From the NCBI GenBank assembly GCA_024628785.1, contig CP102405.1, positions 1,984,001 to 2,048,000 of the forward strand: DNA of 64,000 nucleotides, given 5' to 3'. The notes under the pieces were generated by a model. The model made no database searches. It worked only from the letters and a program-made list of their open reading frames with translations, and had not been told where the DNA came from. Shown here in pieces: positions 45,803 to 53,570 of the stretch. How positions within the stretch are numbered: the first letter of the stretch is position 1; the number at the start of each line of letters is the position of its first letter. This DNA is from Fusobacteria bacterium ZRK30 (GTDB lineage Bacteria > Fusobacteriota > Fusobacteriia > Fusobacteriales > Fusobacteriaceae). The position numbers and the translations under genes are program-made.

Positions 45803-47482
45803 ATGAAAAAATTAAAAGAAGCACTGAATAGGTTAGACGGAAAAAGTTATGGAGGCTATAAAGAGATTAGGGGAAGGTATAATTTTTTAGATTATACCTT
45901 AGAGATCTTGAGAGTTCAGGGAGATCCATTTGCTTCTCCATCACTTTTTTCTGTAGAGATAAACCTCTTAAAATATGATTATTCAAAGGATTATTATGAT
46001 AATCCCAGCAAAAAAGTTGCTTTTGAGGACTATATCTTGAGAAAACTAAATAAATTGATTTCAAAATTGGGGAAAAGATCCGGTTCAGGTAAAAGCGGCC
46101 AGTTAAATATCCTCTCTCCTAAACAAGAAATTTTAAAGAGGTCAGCCGTTGAAATTATTGATGACACCCTCATCGTAAAATTTTATGGTGGACTTCCTGC
46201 TAACGGCAGAAGGATTGCCAGCAGAGGCGCTATTGGTATGATCTTTAATGAGATCCCTAAAATTTCTAAAGAACTAAAAATTACCAATGTAGGCTTAGAA
46301 AAATTAGAGCAGCATATTAAGACTAATTTAAAATCTGACTCCATAAGGCGTGCCATAAAAAAAGAAAATTTAATAGTTTTTATCGAGAATAATTCAAAGT
46401 TAGCCAGGACAAGCTCTATCGATGACAGGGTTTTAACAGATGGAATACCATTTAATACTCCTAAATCTTTAGAAGTTACCCTCCATCTGGACAATGGTGA
46501 CATCGTCACCGGGATGGGAGTTCCTAAAGGAATTACCGTTATTACCGGGGGAGGATTCCACGGCAAGTCTACCCTGCTTACTGCTATTGAAAAAGGTGTT
46601 TATAACCACATTACAGGAGATGGTCGTGAAGGTGTTATTACCGACAGAGATACTGTAAAGATCCGGGCTGAAGACGGCAGATGGATTGATGGGCTGGATA
46701 TCAGTAATTTTATAAATAATTTACCTCATAAAAAAGACACCCGTAATTTTACTACGGCAAACGCAAGTGGTTCTACATCACAAGCTGCCAATATAATGGA
46801 GGCTCTCGAACTAGGAGCTACGACTCTGCTGATCGATGAGGATACTACTGCTACAAACTTTATGGTAAGAGATCGAAAGATCCAGGAATTGATCTCCCAC
46901 AAAAAGGAACCTATCACCCCATTTATAGAAAGAATCGAGTCTATGAGGGCTGAAGATCTTTCTGTTATAATTGTAGTTGGAGGGTTAGGAGATTATTTCT
47001 CCATGGCAGACAGAGTTATTATGCTGGATGAATATAAGATTTTAGATGTCACTAAAAAGGCAAAACTCATCTCTGAAAAATTTGAAAATTCAAATGTTAG
47101 AGGAGTTACTGAAAAATTTAATATACCCTTTAGAAAACTGGATTCCCAGAAGACAAAAAGGTTATTTAATTCAGACCGTTGCAAGGTAAAGACCAGAGGT
47201 CTAGATGAACTCCTGATAGACAGGGAGAGTATCGACATTCGTAACTTAGAACAATATGTTGAAAATGGTCAGGTAACATTCACCGGTGAGATCATTCGAA
47301 AGGTATTTTCCCAATGTGGACATGGAACTTTTAAGGATAAGTTAGAGAAAATACAGACAGAGATAGATAAAAATAATTTAAGTAAGTTATTAAAAAGTAA
47401 TAGCGGAAGTCTGGTCGAATCCAGAAAATATGAGATCGCAGGTGCTATTACCAGATTACGTAAAGATATATTTAAAAAATAA
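45803..47482 (+). CDS. Predicted ABC-class ATPase (PF09818/COG3044 type)
   Basis: The 559-residue protein matches the family of large stand-alone ABC ATPases: Walker A GGGFHGKST (about 249-257), a signature-like ASGSTSQAA (about 321-329), and Walker B TTLLIDEDTTATNFM (about 338-352). No membrane segment is present. A trypanosome relative (MRB1590) acts in mitochondrial RNA editing, and bacterial members are of unknown function. Placement between smc and lpxK probably reflects a shared transcript more than a shared pathway. Confidence 0.85.
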   Translation: MKKLKEALNRLDGKSYGGYKEIRGRYNFLDYTLEILRVQGDPFASPSLFSVEINLLKYDYSKDYYDNPSKKVAFEDYILRKLNKLISKLGKRSGSGKSGQLNILSPKQEILKRSAVEIIDDTLIVKFYGGLPANGRRIASRGAIGMIFNEIPKISKELKITNVGLEKLEQHIKTNLKSDSIRRAIKKENLIVFIENNSKLARTSSIDDRVLTDGIPFNTPKSLEVTLHLDNGDIVTGMGVPKGITVITGGGFHGKSTLLTAIEKGVYNHITGDGREGVITDRDTVKIRAEDGRWIDGLDISNFINNLPHKKDTRNFTTANASGSTSQAANIMEALELGATTLLIDEDTTATNFMVRDRKIQELISHKKEPITPFIERIESMRAEDLSVIIVVGGLGDYFSMADRVIMLDEYKILDVTKKAKLISEKFENSNVRGVTEKFNIPFRKLDSQKTKRLFNSDRCKVKTRGLDELLIDRESIDIRNLEQYVENGQVTFTGEIIRKVFSQCGHGTFKDKLEKIQTEIDKNNLSKLLKSNSGSLVESRKYEIAGAITRLRKDIFKK

Positions 47483-47521
47483 TTATTATGAACAAAAAAA
47501 ATAGTCGAAAAGAGGAATAAC

Positions 47522-48511
47522 ATGGAACTTTTAGCGTACCTATATCATTTAATAACAAATTTTAGAAATAGATTATATGACAAAAAAATCTTTAAGTCTA
47601 AAAAAATAGACGATATAGATATTTTTTGTGTTGGAAATATTACAGTAGGCGGGACAGGAAAGACCCCTACTGTACAATATCTAGTTCAAAAATTTTTAGA
47701 TGAGGGAAAAAAAGTCGCCATAGTATCTAGGGGGTATAAGGGAAAAAGAAAAGTTGACCCCATGATCGTTAGTGATGGAAAAAACATTTTTGCAACAACA
47801 AAGGAAAGCGGTGATGAACCTCTTTTACATGCTATCAATACAAAGGTTCCAATAATTGTAGGCCGAGACAGATATTCAGCCTGTATGTTAGCCAAAGAAC
47901 ATTTTGATATAGATACAATTGTATTAGATGATGGTTATCAGCATAGGAAACTAGAAAGAGACTGCAACATTGTTTTAATAGATGCTACCAACCCATTTGG
48001 CGGCGGAAGACTCCTGCCGCTGGGGACACTTAGGGAAGATTTAAAACAACTTAAAAGAGCAAATGAATTTATCATTACTAAAGCTGATCTTGTAGATGAT
48101 AGAGAGATAAAAAAGATTAAGAAATACCTGTCTAAATACAAGAAAAATATCTCAGTAGCCAAATATGGAGTAGTTTCTTTAAAGGACCTTAAGGGAGACA
48201 GAAAACCACTTTTCTGGGTAAACAAAAAAAAGGTATTATTATTCAGCGGATTAGCCAACCCTCTAAACTTTGAAAAAACAGTGATCTCTCTTATGCCTTC
48301 TGCAACTGACAGGATGGATTTTTTAGATCACCACAACTTTAAAGAAAGAGACTTTAAAAAGATAATGAAAAGAGCAGATGAGATGGGAGCAGACTTTATA
48401 ATAACTACAGAAAAAGATATTGTAAAACTTCCGCAAAATTTTCATATGCCTAGAACGTATGTACTGAAAGTAGAATTAACTATGTTAGAAGATAATCTGT
48501 TTCAAAAGTAG
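47522..48511 (+). CDS. lpxK: Tetraacyldisaccharide 4'-kinase
   Basis: LpxK phosphorylates the 4' position of the lipid A disaccharide, so this organism makes LPS or LOS. The 329-residue protein has an N-terminal amphipathic/membrane helix, Walker A VGGTGKTPT (42-50), the VSRGYKGK, DEPLLHA and DDGYQHRKLERD blocks, and LPLGTLRE. Start ATG is at 47522 behind GAGGAA. Confidence 0.95.
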   Translation: MELLAYLYHLITNFRNRLYDKKIFKSKKIDDIDIFCVGNITVGGTGKTPTVQYLVQKFLDEGKKVAIVSRGYKGKRKVDPMIVSDGKNIFATTKESGDEPLLHAINTKVPIIVGRDRYSACMLAKEHFDIDTIVLDDGYQHRKLERDCNIVLIDATNPFGGGRLLPLGTLREDLKQLKRANEFIITKADLVDDREIKKIKKYLSKYKKNISVAKYGVVSLKDLKGDRKPLFWVNKKKVLLFSGLANPLNFEKTVISLMPSATDRMDFLDHHNFKERDFKKIMKRADEMGADFIITTEKDIVKLPQNFHMPRTYVLKVELTMLEDNLFQK

Positions 48512-48519
48512 GAGGAAAA

Positions 48520-49254
48520 ATGTTTCAAATAGACGATATAAGAGAAAAAAATATAGATAAATTTTGTGAAATTTATCTTACAGGTGGAAAATTAAAATTA
48601 ATTGAAGCTATTGCAGAAGGGTTAGGAAAAAGATCATATTTTACTATCGATTGTGGTGGAACTATTAAAAAAAAGCCAATGAATCATGCTCTCCCACTTA
48701 TAACAACTATAAATAATGATAACTATAAAGAGATCATAGAGACTCTTTTAGAAAAAATGGTCGATCTGACTCAAAGGGAAAAGATAAAAAAGATAGAAAG
48801 ATTATCTAAATATTCTATGGATACTTTAACTAATAATTTCAATAAAATTATGGCAAGTGGAGATAGGATATTTGGTCTTAAATATGGAAAAGAGCTGTTT
48901 TTAAGAGATAAACAATTATTTTTTAAGATGCTGTTTGACTATATTTTATTAGAGGATATCGAGAGTGAAAAATCAACTATGGCTTGGAGTTTATACCAGC
49001 TGATGAAGGACAGTGATTTTTCAGATGAAGTATTTTATGTGGGGATCTCATATATCCTGCAAAAAAGATCTGAATTTAGGGATTTTGAGAGGGTAAGAAC
49101 TACCAGTTTTACTCCTACATCTAAGGTAGAAGTAATCGCAGCATCTAAAGTTATGGGTTCTTTAGAGATCTCTAGTTATGGAATGATCCTAAATGAATTT
49201 ACATATAAAAAAGAAGATATCTATACAGAGATCTTAAAGGAAAAATTAAAATAA
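48520..49254 (+). CDS. Conserved-looking protein of unknown function
   Basis: I do not recognise this 244-residue protein. It has no signal peptide or membrane segment and looks mixed alpha/beta with many helices; visible short patterns are IDCGGTIKKKP (53-63) and FERVRTTSFTPTSKVEV. It starts 8 bases after lpxK behind GGAGG and lies 125 bases before nadD in the same plus-strand run. A soluble cytoplasmic role is all I can infer. Confidence 0.75.
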   Translation: MFQIDDIREKNIDKFCEIYLTGGKLKLIEAIAEGLGKRSYFTIDCGGTIKKKPMNHALPLITTINNDNYKEIIETLLEKMVDLTQREKIKKIERLSKYSMDTLTNNFNKIMASGDRIFGLKYGKELFLRDKQLFFKMLFDYILLEDIESEKSTMAWSLYQLMKDSDFSDEVFYVGISYILQKRSEFRDFERVRTTSFTPTSKVEVIAASKVMGSLEISSYGMILNEFTYKKEDIYTEILKEKLK

Positions 49255-49262
49255 TAGCAACG

Positions 49263-49272
49263 TGACGTTCCA
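49263..49272. repeat. TGACGTTCCA near-palindrome, copy 1
   Basis: TGACGTTCCA stands 8 bases after the stop of the unknown gene upstream of nadD. With the bases before it, it gives AACGTGACGTT, an inverted repeat with 5-bp arms. A matching copy lies at 50357-50366. Confidence 0.5.
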
Positions 49273-49379
49273 AATAAATACAATTCATGAAATTTATAAT
49301 TTCCTAGATAATAAAAAACTTAGTCACAAATTACACAGATTATAGATACAAAGAGAAGATAAAAAAAGGATGTTAATAT

Positions 49380-49961
49380 ATGGATAATAATAAAATTATA
49401 GAAAAAATAGGGATTTTCGGGGGAAGTTTCAACCCTATCCATAGGGGACACATAGAGATGGCAGACCTGGCTATTAAAGAACTTAATTTGGATAGATTAT
49501 ATATCGTACCTGTAGGAACTCCATCTCATAGATGTAACAAGGAATTTGTCAGTGGTCATGACAGAATGGCCATGATAAAATTAGCCTGCTCAAAGAACAA
49601 AAAGCTCTATCCCTGCGATTATGAGATCAAATCTGAAAAGGTATCCTATACCTATGATACCCTCCTCAAAATCGTAGAGATCCATCCTGACAGCCTTATC
49701 TATGAAATCATAGGGGAAGATTCAGCAGAGTATCTAACCAGCTGGAAAAATTATAATGAGATGATTGATCTCTGTAAATTTGTTTTTTTCAAAAGAAAGG
49801 GCTATCAGTCTACTACCAATGGCCTTCTGACCATTGAAGCACCACTATTTGATCTCAGTTCTACTGTAATCAGGGAAAAAATAAAAAACAACGAACCATT
49901 AGATAAATATATAGTCCCAGAAGTAGAGGCATATATAAGAGAACATCGATTATATAGATAA
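49380..49961 (+). CDS. nadD: Nicotinate-nucleotide adenylyltransferase
   Basis: NadD joins nicotinate mononucleotide with ATP in NAD synthesis. The 193-residue protein has the nucleotidyltransferase motif GIFGGSFNPIHRGH (11-24), DRMAMIKLA and the C-terminal LSSTVIREKI with the ISSTxxR signature. The companion yqeK/rsfS genes that often follow nadD are absent; a cupin gene follows instead. Confidence 0.95.
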   Translation: MDNNKIIEKIGIFGGSFNPIHRGHIEMADLAIKELNLDRLYIVPVGTPSHRCNKEFVSGHDRMAMIKLACSKNKKLYPCDYEIKSEKVSYTYDTLLKIVEIHPDSLIYEIIGEDSAEYLTSWKNYNEMIDLCKFVFFKRKGYQSTTNGLLTIEAPLFDLSSTVIREKIKNNEPLDKYIVPEVEAYIREHRLYR

Positions 49962-50002
49962 ATTCAAGTTTAAATTTTACAATAAGTATAAGGGGGCTGA
50001 AT

Positions 50003-50350
50003 ATGATAATCAAAGAATGTGAAACAAAGAAAGTAACCAGTGAAAAACCTCGTGGCGGGAATGGTCTCATCCACGGAATGCAATATCTTGTAGGAGATGA
50101 AATAACTAATAAGGTAAAGATAGTTATGGCAAATGATCTTGAGGTAGGAGCTATGATAGGAGAACATTCTCATATAGATGACGAGGAATTTTACTATATT
50201 ATAGAGGGGCAAGGTCAAGTTATCGATGATGGTATTACAAAAGAAGTTAGTGCTGGAGATCTGGTTTATACAGGATCTGACCACTCCCATTCATTAAAAA
50301 ATACAGGAGATACAAAATTAAAATTTTTAGCTTTCATAGTTGAAAAGTAA
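50003..50350 (+). CDS. Cupin-domain protein
   Basis: The 115-residue single-domain protein is a cupin: the metal-binding motif 1 is GEHSHIDDEEFYYIIEGQG (about 54-72) and motif 2 is GDLVYTGSDHSHSLKN. The conserved His/Glu residues suggest a bound metal. Such small cupins include isomerases, dioxygenases and sensors, so the substrate cannot be named. It follows nadD by 41 bases and is the last gene before a terminator. Confidence 0.85.
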   Translation: MIIKECETKKVTSEKPRGGNGLIHGMQYLVGDEITNKVKIVMANDLEVGAMIGEHSHIDDEEFYYIIEGQGQVIDDGITKEVSAGDLVYTGSDHSHSLKNTGDTKLKFLAFIVEK

Positions 50351-50356
50351 GGAATA

Positions 50357-50366
50357 TGACGTTCCA
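50357..50366. repeat. TGACGTTCCA near-palindrome, copy 2
   Basis: TGACGTTCCA, 6 bases after the cupin stop codon, within GGAATATGACGTTCC whose outer GGAA/TTCC arms pair. Combining both copies gives the perfect palindrome GGAACGT-G-ACGTTCC. Confidence 0.5.
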
Positions 50367-50442
50367 TTCAATTAGAAAAATCTAAGATTTTATGAACTTT
50401 TATTCATTAAAAATATCTGCAACTTTCTAAATAAATAAAAAG

Positions 50443-50490
50443 AGGATGACTCAAGTAGAAAATTTACTTATGAGTTTTCCTTTTTTTTTA
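50443..50490 (+). terminator. Terminator of the hslU-cupin operon
   Basis: An imperfect stem pairing ACTCAAGTA with TACTTATGAGT, extended by GGA/TCC across a bulge, followed by nine Ts. It precedes the NADH oxidase promoter. Confidence 0.75.
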
Positions 50491-50498
50491 GAAAAAAT

Positions 50499-50527
50499 TT
50501 GACATGCAGTATATTCAATGATATATT
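50499..50527 (+). promoter_or_regulatory. Promoter of the NADH oxidase family gene
   Basis: A perfect TTGACA (50499-50504), a 17-base spacer and TATATT (50522-50527), with about 55 bases of leader. I looked for a Rex operator here and saw no convincing one. Confidence 0.8.
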
Positions 50528-50588
50528 AATCACATAAGATGTTGTAATCAATATAAAATTATAATTAAAACAAAAGGAGAGTATAACT

Positions 50589-51941
50589 ATGAAAAAAGAG
50601 AAAGTAGTAGTAATTGGAACAAACCATGCAGGAACTCATTCTATCCTTGAGATTGCTAATAAATATAAAGATACCCATGAGGTAGTTACATATGATAAAA
50701 ATGATAATATATCATTTTTAGGATGTGGAATGGCTCTATGGATTGGTGGAGTAATTGATTCTGGAGATGGATTATTCTACGCTACTCCTGAATCACTATG
50801 CGAAGCTGGAGCAGAAGTTCACATGAAACATGATTTTAAAAATGTAGATTTTGATAAAAAAACTATAGAGATAGAGGACCTGGAAAGTGGAGAGATGAAA
50901 ACTGAAACTTATGATAAACTTATCTTTGCAATCGGATCATGGCCTATCTTACCTCCTTTACCGGGACATGATTTAGAAAATATTATATATGCTAAAATCT
51001 TCCAAAATGCACAAGGAGCTATTGAAAAAATAAAAGATCCATCTATTAAAAAAGTTACCGTTGTAGGAGCTGGATATATCGGAATTGAATTGGTAGAAGC
51101 TTTCAAAGAAAATGGAAAGGAAGTTACTTTAATCAATGATATGGATGTATTAAATAGATATTATGATTCTAATTTCCAAGAGATGATGAGATCTAACTTG
51201 GAAAAAAATGGGATCATTATGAAATTAGGAGAAACTGTTACTGAATTTAAAGGTGATGGAAAAGTAAGTAAAGTTATCACAACTAAGGGGGAGTATGATA
51301 CTGACCTGGTTCTTATGTCAATTGGATTCAAGCCTAATACTGGAGCTTTAGCAGATACAGGGATCGAATTAAGCCCTAGAGGAGCTATCCTTACTAACAA
51401 CAGGATGGAGACAAATATTAAAGATGTCTACGCTATAGGAGACTGTTCTACTGTATACAACAATGCATCTGAACAATTTGAAAACATTGCTCTTGCAACA
51501 AATGCTGTAAGAACAGGGATCGTTGCAGGGCACAATGCTTGCGGTACACCACTTGAGATGCAGGGAGTACAGGGATCAAACGCAATCCATATATTTGGGT
51601 TGACACTATGCTCTACTGGATTAACTGAATCTGTAGCAAAAAGTTTAGGAATGGATGTTGAAACAGTTGAACACACAGATTTAATCAAAGCTTCTTTCAT
51701 GCCTGAAAATGATGAGATCACAGTAAAAGTAGTCTGGGAAAAAGAAACAAAGAGAATTATAGGAGCACAAATGGCATCTACTTCAGATATCACATTAGCA
51801 CTACATTTCTTCAGCTTAGCTATCCAGGAAAAATATACTATTGATAAGTTAGCACTTACAGATACATTTTTCCTACCACACTTTAACCAACCACATAACT
51901 TTATTACAAAAGCTGGTTTATTAGCACTAGGTAAATTATAA
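50589..51941 (+). CDS. NADH oxidase/CoA-disulfide reductase family flavoprotein
   Basis: The 450-residue protein is a FAD-dependent pyridine nucleotide-disulfide oxidoreductase with one redox cysteine, C46 in FLGCGMALW, in place of a CxxxxC pair. The FAD motif is an atypical GTNHAGTHS (10-18), the NAD motif is GAGYIGIELVEAF, and AIGDC marks the second FAD contact. Single-cysteine members are water-forming NADH oxidases, NADH peroxidases or CoA-disulfide reductases; in an anaerobe an oxygen-scavenging role is likely. It is monocistronic with its own strong promoter and terminator. Confidence 0.88.
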   Translation: MKKEKVVVIGTNHAGTHSILEIANKYKDTHEVVTYDKNDNISFLGCGMALWIGGVIDSGDGLFYATPESLCEAGAEVHMKHDFKNVDFDKKTIEIEDLESGEMKTETYDKLIFAIGSWPILPPLPGHDLENIIYAKIFQNAQGAIEKIKDPSIKKVTVVGAGYIGIELVEAFKENGKEVTLINDMDVLNRYYDSNFQEMMRSNLEKNGIIMKLGETVTEFKGDGKVSKVITTKGEYDTDLVLMSIGFKPNTGALADTGIELSPRGAILTNNRMETNIKDVYAIGDCSTVYNNASEQFENIALATNAVRTGIVAGHNACGTPLEMQGVQGSNAIHIFGLTLCSTGLTESVAKSLGMDVETVEHTDLIKASFMPENDEITVKVVWEKETKRIIGAQMASTSDITLALHFFSLAIQEKYTIDKLALTDTFFLPHFNQPHNFITKAGLLALGKL

Positions 51942-51950
51942 AAAATATAG

Positions 51951-51978
51951 AAGAGGCTCTTTGAGCCTCTTTTTTTAA
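51951..51978 (+). terminator. Intrinsic terminator of the NADH oxidase family gene
   Basis: A perfect 9-bp stem AAGAGGCTC/GAGCCTCTT with a 3-base loop followed by a T-run, 10 bases after the stop codon. Confidence 0.92.
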
Positions 51979-52053
51979 GTTGCCAATTTATTGCTTCTCT
52001 TCCCTTGGAAATTAAATAGAAATATATGATGCTATATAAAAAACGTAAATTTT

Positions 52054-52090
52054 AAAAGCTCCTAATCTAAGATTAGGAGCTTTTTTTTTA
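52054..52090. terminator. Convergent (bidirectional) terminator
   Basis: A perfect 14-bp stem AAAAGCTCCTAATC/GATTAGGAGCTTTT with a 3-base loop; Ts follow on both strands. It sits directly after the minus-strand permease gene and downstream of the plus-strand oxidase gene. Confidence 0.88.
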
Positions 52091-53419
52091 CTATTTTTTC
52101 CTATAAAATGGAATTCCAGACAAAACTATAATTATAGAATATAACATATAATACGGCTGGTTTACTGTTGCACTTATTGTGATCCCTAGTCCACCAATTG
52201 CAGCTAATACCGGTATAATTGGGTATAACGGAACTTTATATGGTCTCGCTAAGTTAGGTTCTCTCTTTCTTAATATAATCAATCCTATAAATAACACTGA
52301 ATAAAAAGCCCATATAATAGCTACTGGAATATCAGCAAATATGTCAATACTCATCCCTATTACAAATGGTGCTAAAAGGTATAAACCACTGATTACAAAT
52401 ATTAAAAACCCAGATTTCAATGGTGTGTTAAATCTTGTACTTACTTCTGAAAAATGATTTTTCATGGGGAAATGTCCCTCAATAGCTAAGGTATAAGGGA
52501 ATCTTATAGCTGCTAGAGTTAACCCATTTAATGTTCCATATGCAGATATAACTATACCACCAAAGATAGCTTTAGTTGCAATTGGTCCAAATAGAAGATT
52601 AGCTGCTCCTACTGTCCCTTGTTCTGCTAATAAATTAGCCGGTAAAGTCTTAAGTAAAGCAATATTTAATCCCACGTATAAAACTATAATCAGACCTAAT
52701 CCAAAAATAATTGCCTTAGGTAAGTTTTTCGTTGGATTTTTTACTTCTCCACCTATACTACAGGCTAACATCCACCCATCATAAGCAAACATTACAGGTA
52801 CCAATGCTGCTAACACCAAACTTATACTAAATGGTGAATCTACTCCTGGTGCCACACTAAATGGTGTTGGGTTTGATCCATTTAATAAACCGAAGATGAG
52901 TAATCCTGCCAATGGAATTATTTTAATTGCTGTTATCAAAGTCTGCAATCTACCACCAGATTTAGCCATAAATAGATTTATAAGAAAAACCGATAAAAAC
53001 GCAGGAATAGATATCATAGCTACATTTATAGGAGTACTCTCTATTCCTAAAAATATAGTCGCAAAGAACCCGGTATAGTATGCTAATACTGCTACTAATC
53101 CCGGCAGATATAAAACCACATGCATCCATCCAGTCATAAATCCGGCAAAGTCTCCATAAATTCTTCTAATATAAGCTACTAATCCACCAGTCTCAGGGAT
53201 AGCTGCTCCTAATTCTGCTGCTGTCAACCCTGCTAAGACAGTAATAGTTCCACCTAATATCCATGCTAATATAGCCACTGTCGGATTTAAACTTGCCGCT
53301 TTTAATATAGCTTCTGCCTTAAAAAATATTCCTATTCCAACTACTATTCCAATTACCATTGCTGTTGCTACTGACAGCCCGTATTTCTGTTCTAATTGAA
53401 CTTCTTTTATTTCCTTCAC
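52091..53419 (-). CDS. APC-family amino acid permease
   Basis: About 442 residues with some twelve membrane segments. The first segment holds VIGIVVGIGIFFKAEAIL, the unwound GIGIF substrate site of amino acid/polyamine/organocation transporters, and a later FAYDGWMLACSIGGEVKNP stretch matches amino-acid permeases of the LAT/serine-threonine type. Start choice is uncertain: a GTG at 53426-53428 is too close to the AGGAG site (1 base), while the GTG at 53417-53419 has a 10-base spacing, so I chose the latter. It has its own promoter and a structured, UAG-rich leader. Substrate unknown. Confidence 0.88.
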   Translation of the reverse strand: MKEIKEVQLEQKYGLSVATAMVIGIVVGIGIFFKAEAILKAASLNPTVAILAWILGGTITVLAGLTAAELGAAIPETGGLVAYIRRIYGDFAGFMTGWMHVVLYLPGLVAVLAYYTGFFATIFLGIESTPINVAMISIPAFLSVFLINLFMAKSGGRLQTLITAIKIIPLAGLLIFGLLNGSNPTPFSVAPGVDSPFSISLVLAALVPVMFAYDGWMLACSIGGEVKNPTKNLPKAIIFGLGLIIVLYVGLNIALLKTLPANLLAEQGTVGAANLLFGPIATKAIFGGIVISAYGTLNGLTLAAIRFPYTLAIEGHFPMKNHFSEVSTRFNTPLKSGFLIFVISGLYLLAPFVIGMSIDIFADIPVAIIWAFYSVLFIGLIILRKREPNLARPYKVPLYPIIPVLAAIGGLGITISATVNQPYYMLYSIIIVLSGIPFYRKK

Positions 53420-53444
53420 TAATACCACACTCCTAATTTTATAC

Positions 53445-53504
53445 TTTTATATCTAATTCCTACTCTAATACTCTAATACTTTATTCTACATTTTAGATAT
53501 AAAA
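53445..53504 (-). promoter_or_regulatory. UAG-rich 5' stem-loop in the permease mRNA leader
   Basis: In minus-strand RNA a perfect 12-bp stem (UUUUAUAUCUAA with UUAGAUAUAAAA, arms 53493-53504 and 53445-53456) encloses a 36-base loop. The loop contains a tandem repeat AGUAUUAG and four UAG triplets; a further UAG lies in the 3' arm and another in the Shine-Dalgarno UUAGGAG just downstream. The stem starts near the predicted transcript 5' end. It may control mRNA stability or ribosome access. UAG-repeat recognition is known for HutP and TRAP proteins. Confidence 0.6.
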
Positions 53505-53514
53505 AACTTTAGTT

Positions 53515-53543
53515 ATTTTATCATGAATTCAAAGATAAGTCAA
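53515..53543 (-). promoter_or_regulatory. Promoter of the amino-acid permease gene
   Basis: On the minus strand TTGACT (53538-53543), a 17-base spacer ending in TGA and TAAAAT (53515-53520). The expected start site is near 53508, leaving a leader of about 90 bases. Confidence 0.75.
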
Positions 53544-53570
53544 TTTCCATGTCTTTAGCCTCTTAGCATT

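Noticed and set aside
46183..46566. Long open frame antisense to the ABC ATPase gene, and similar antisense frames elsewhere
   Set aside because: These lie inside genes with clear family matches, lack ribosome sites and give low-complexity products; they are coding shadows.
50521..50588. Rex operator in the NADH oxidase leader
   Set aside because: The best stretch has only one half-site resembling TTGTTAA; the second half does not match.
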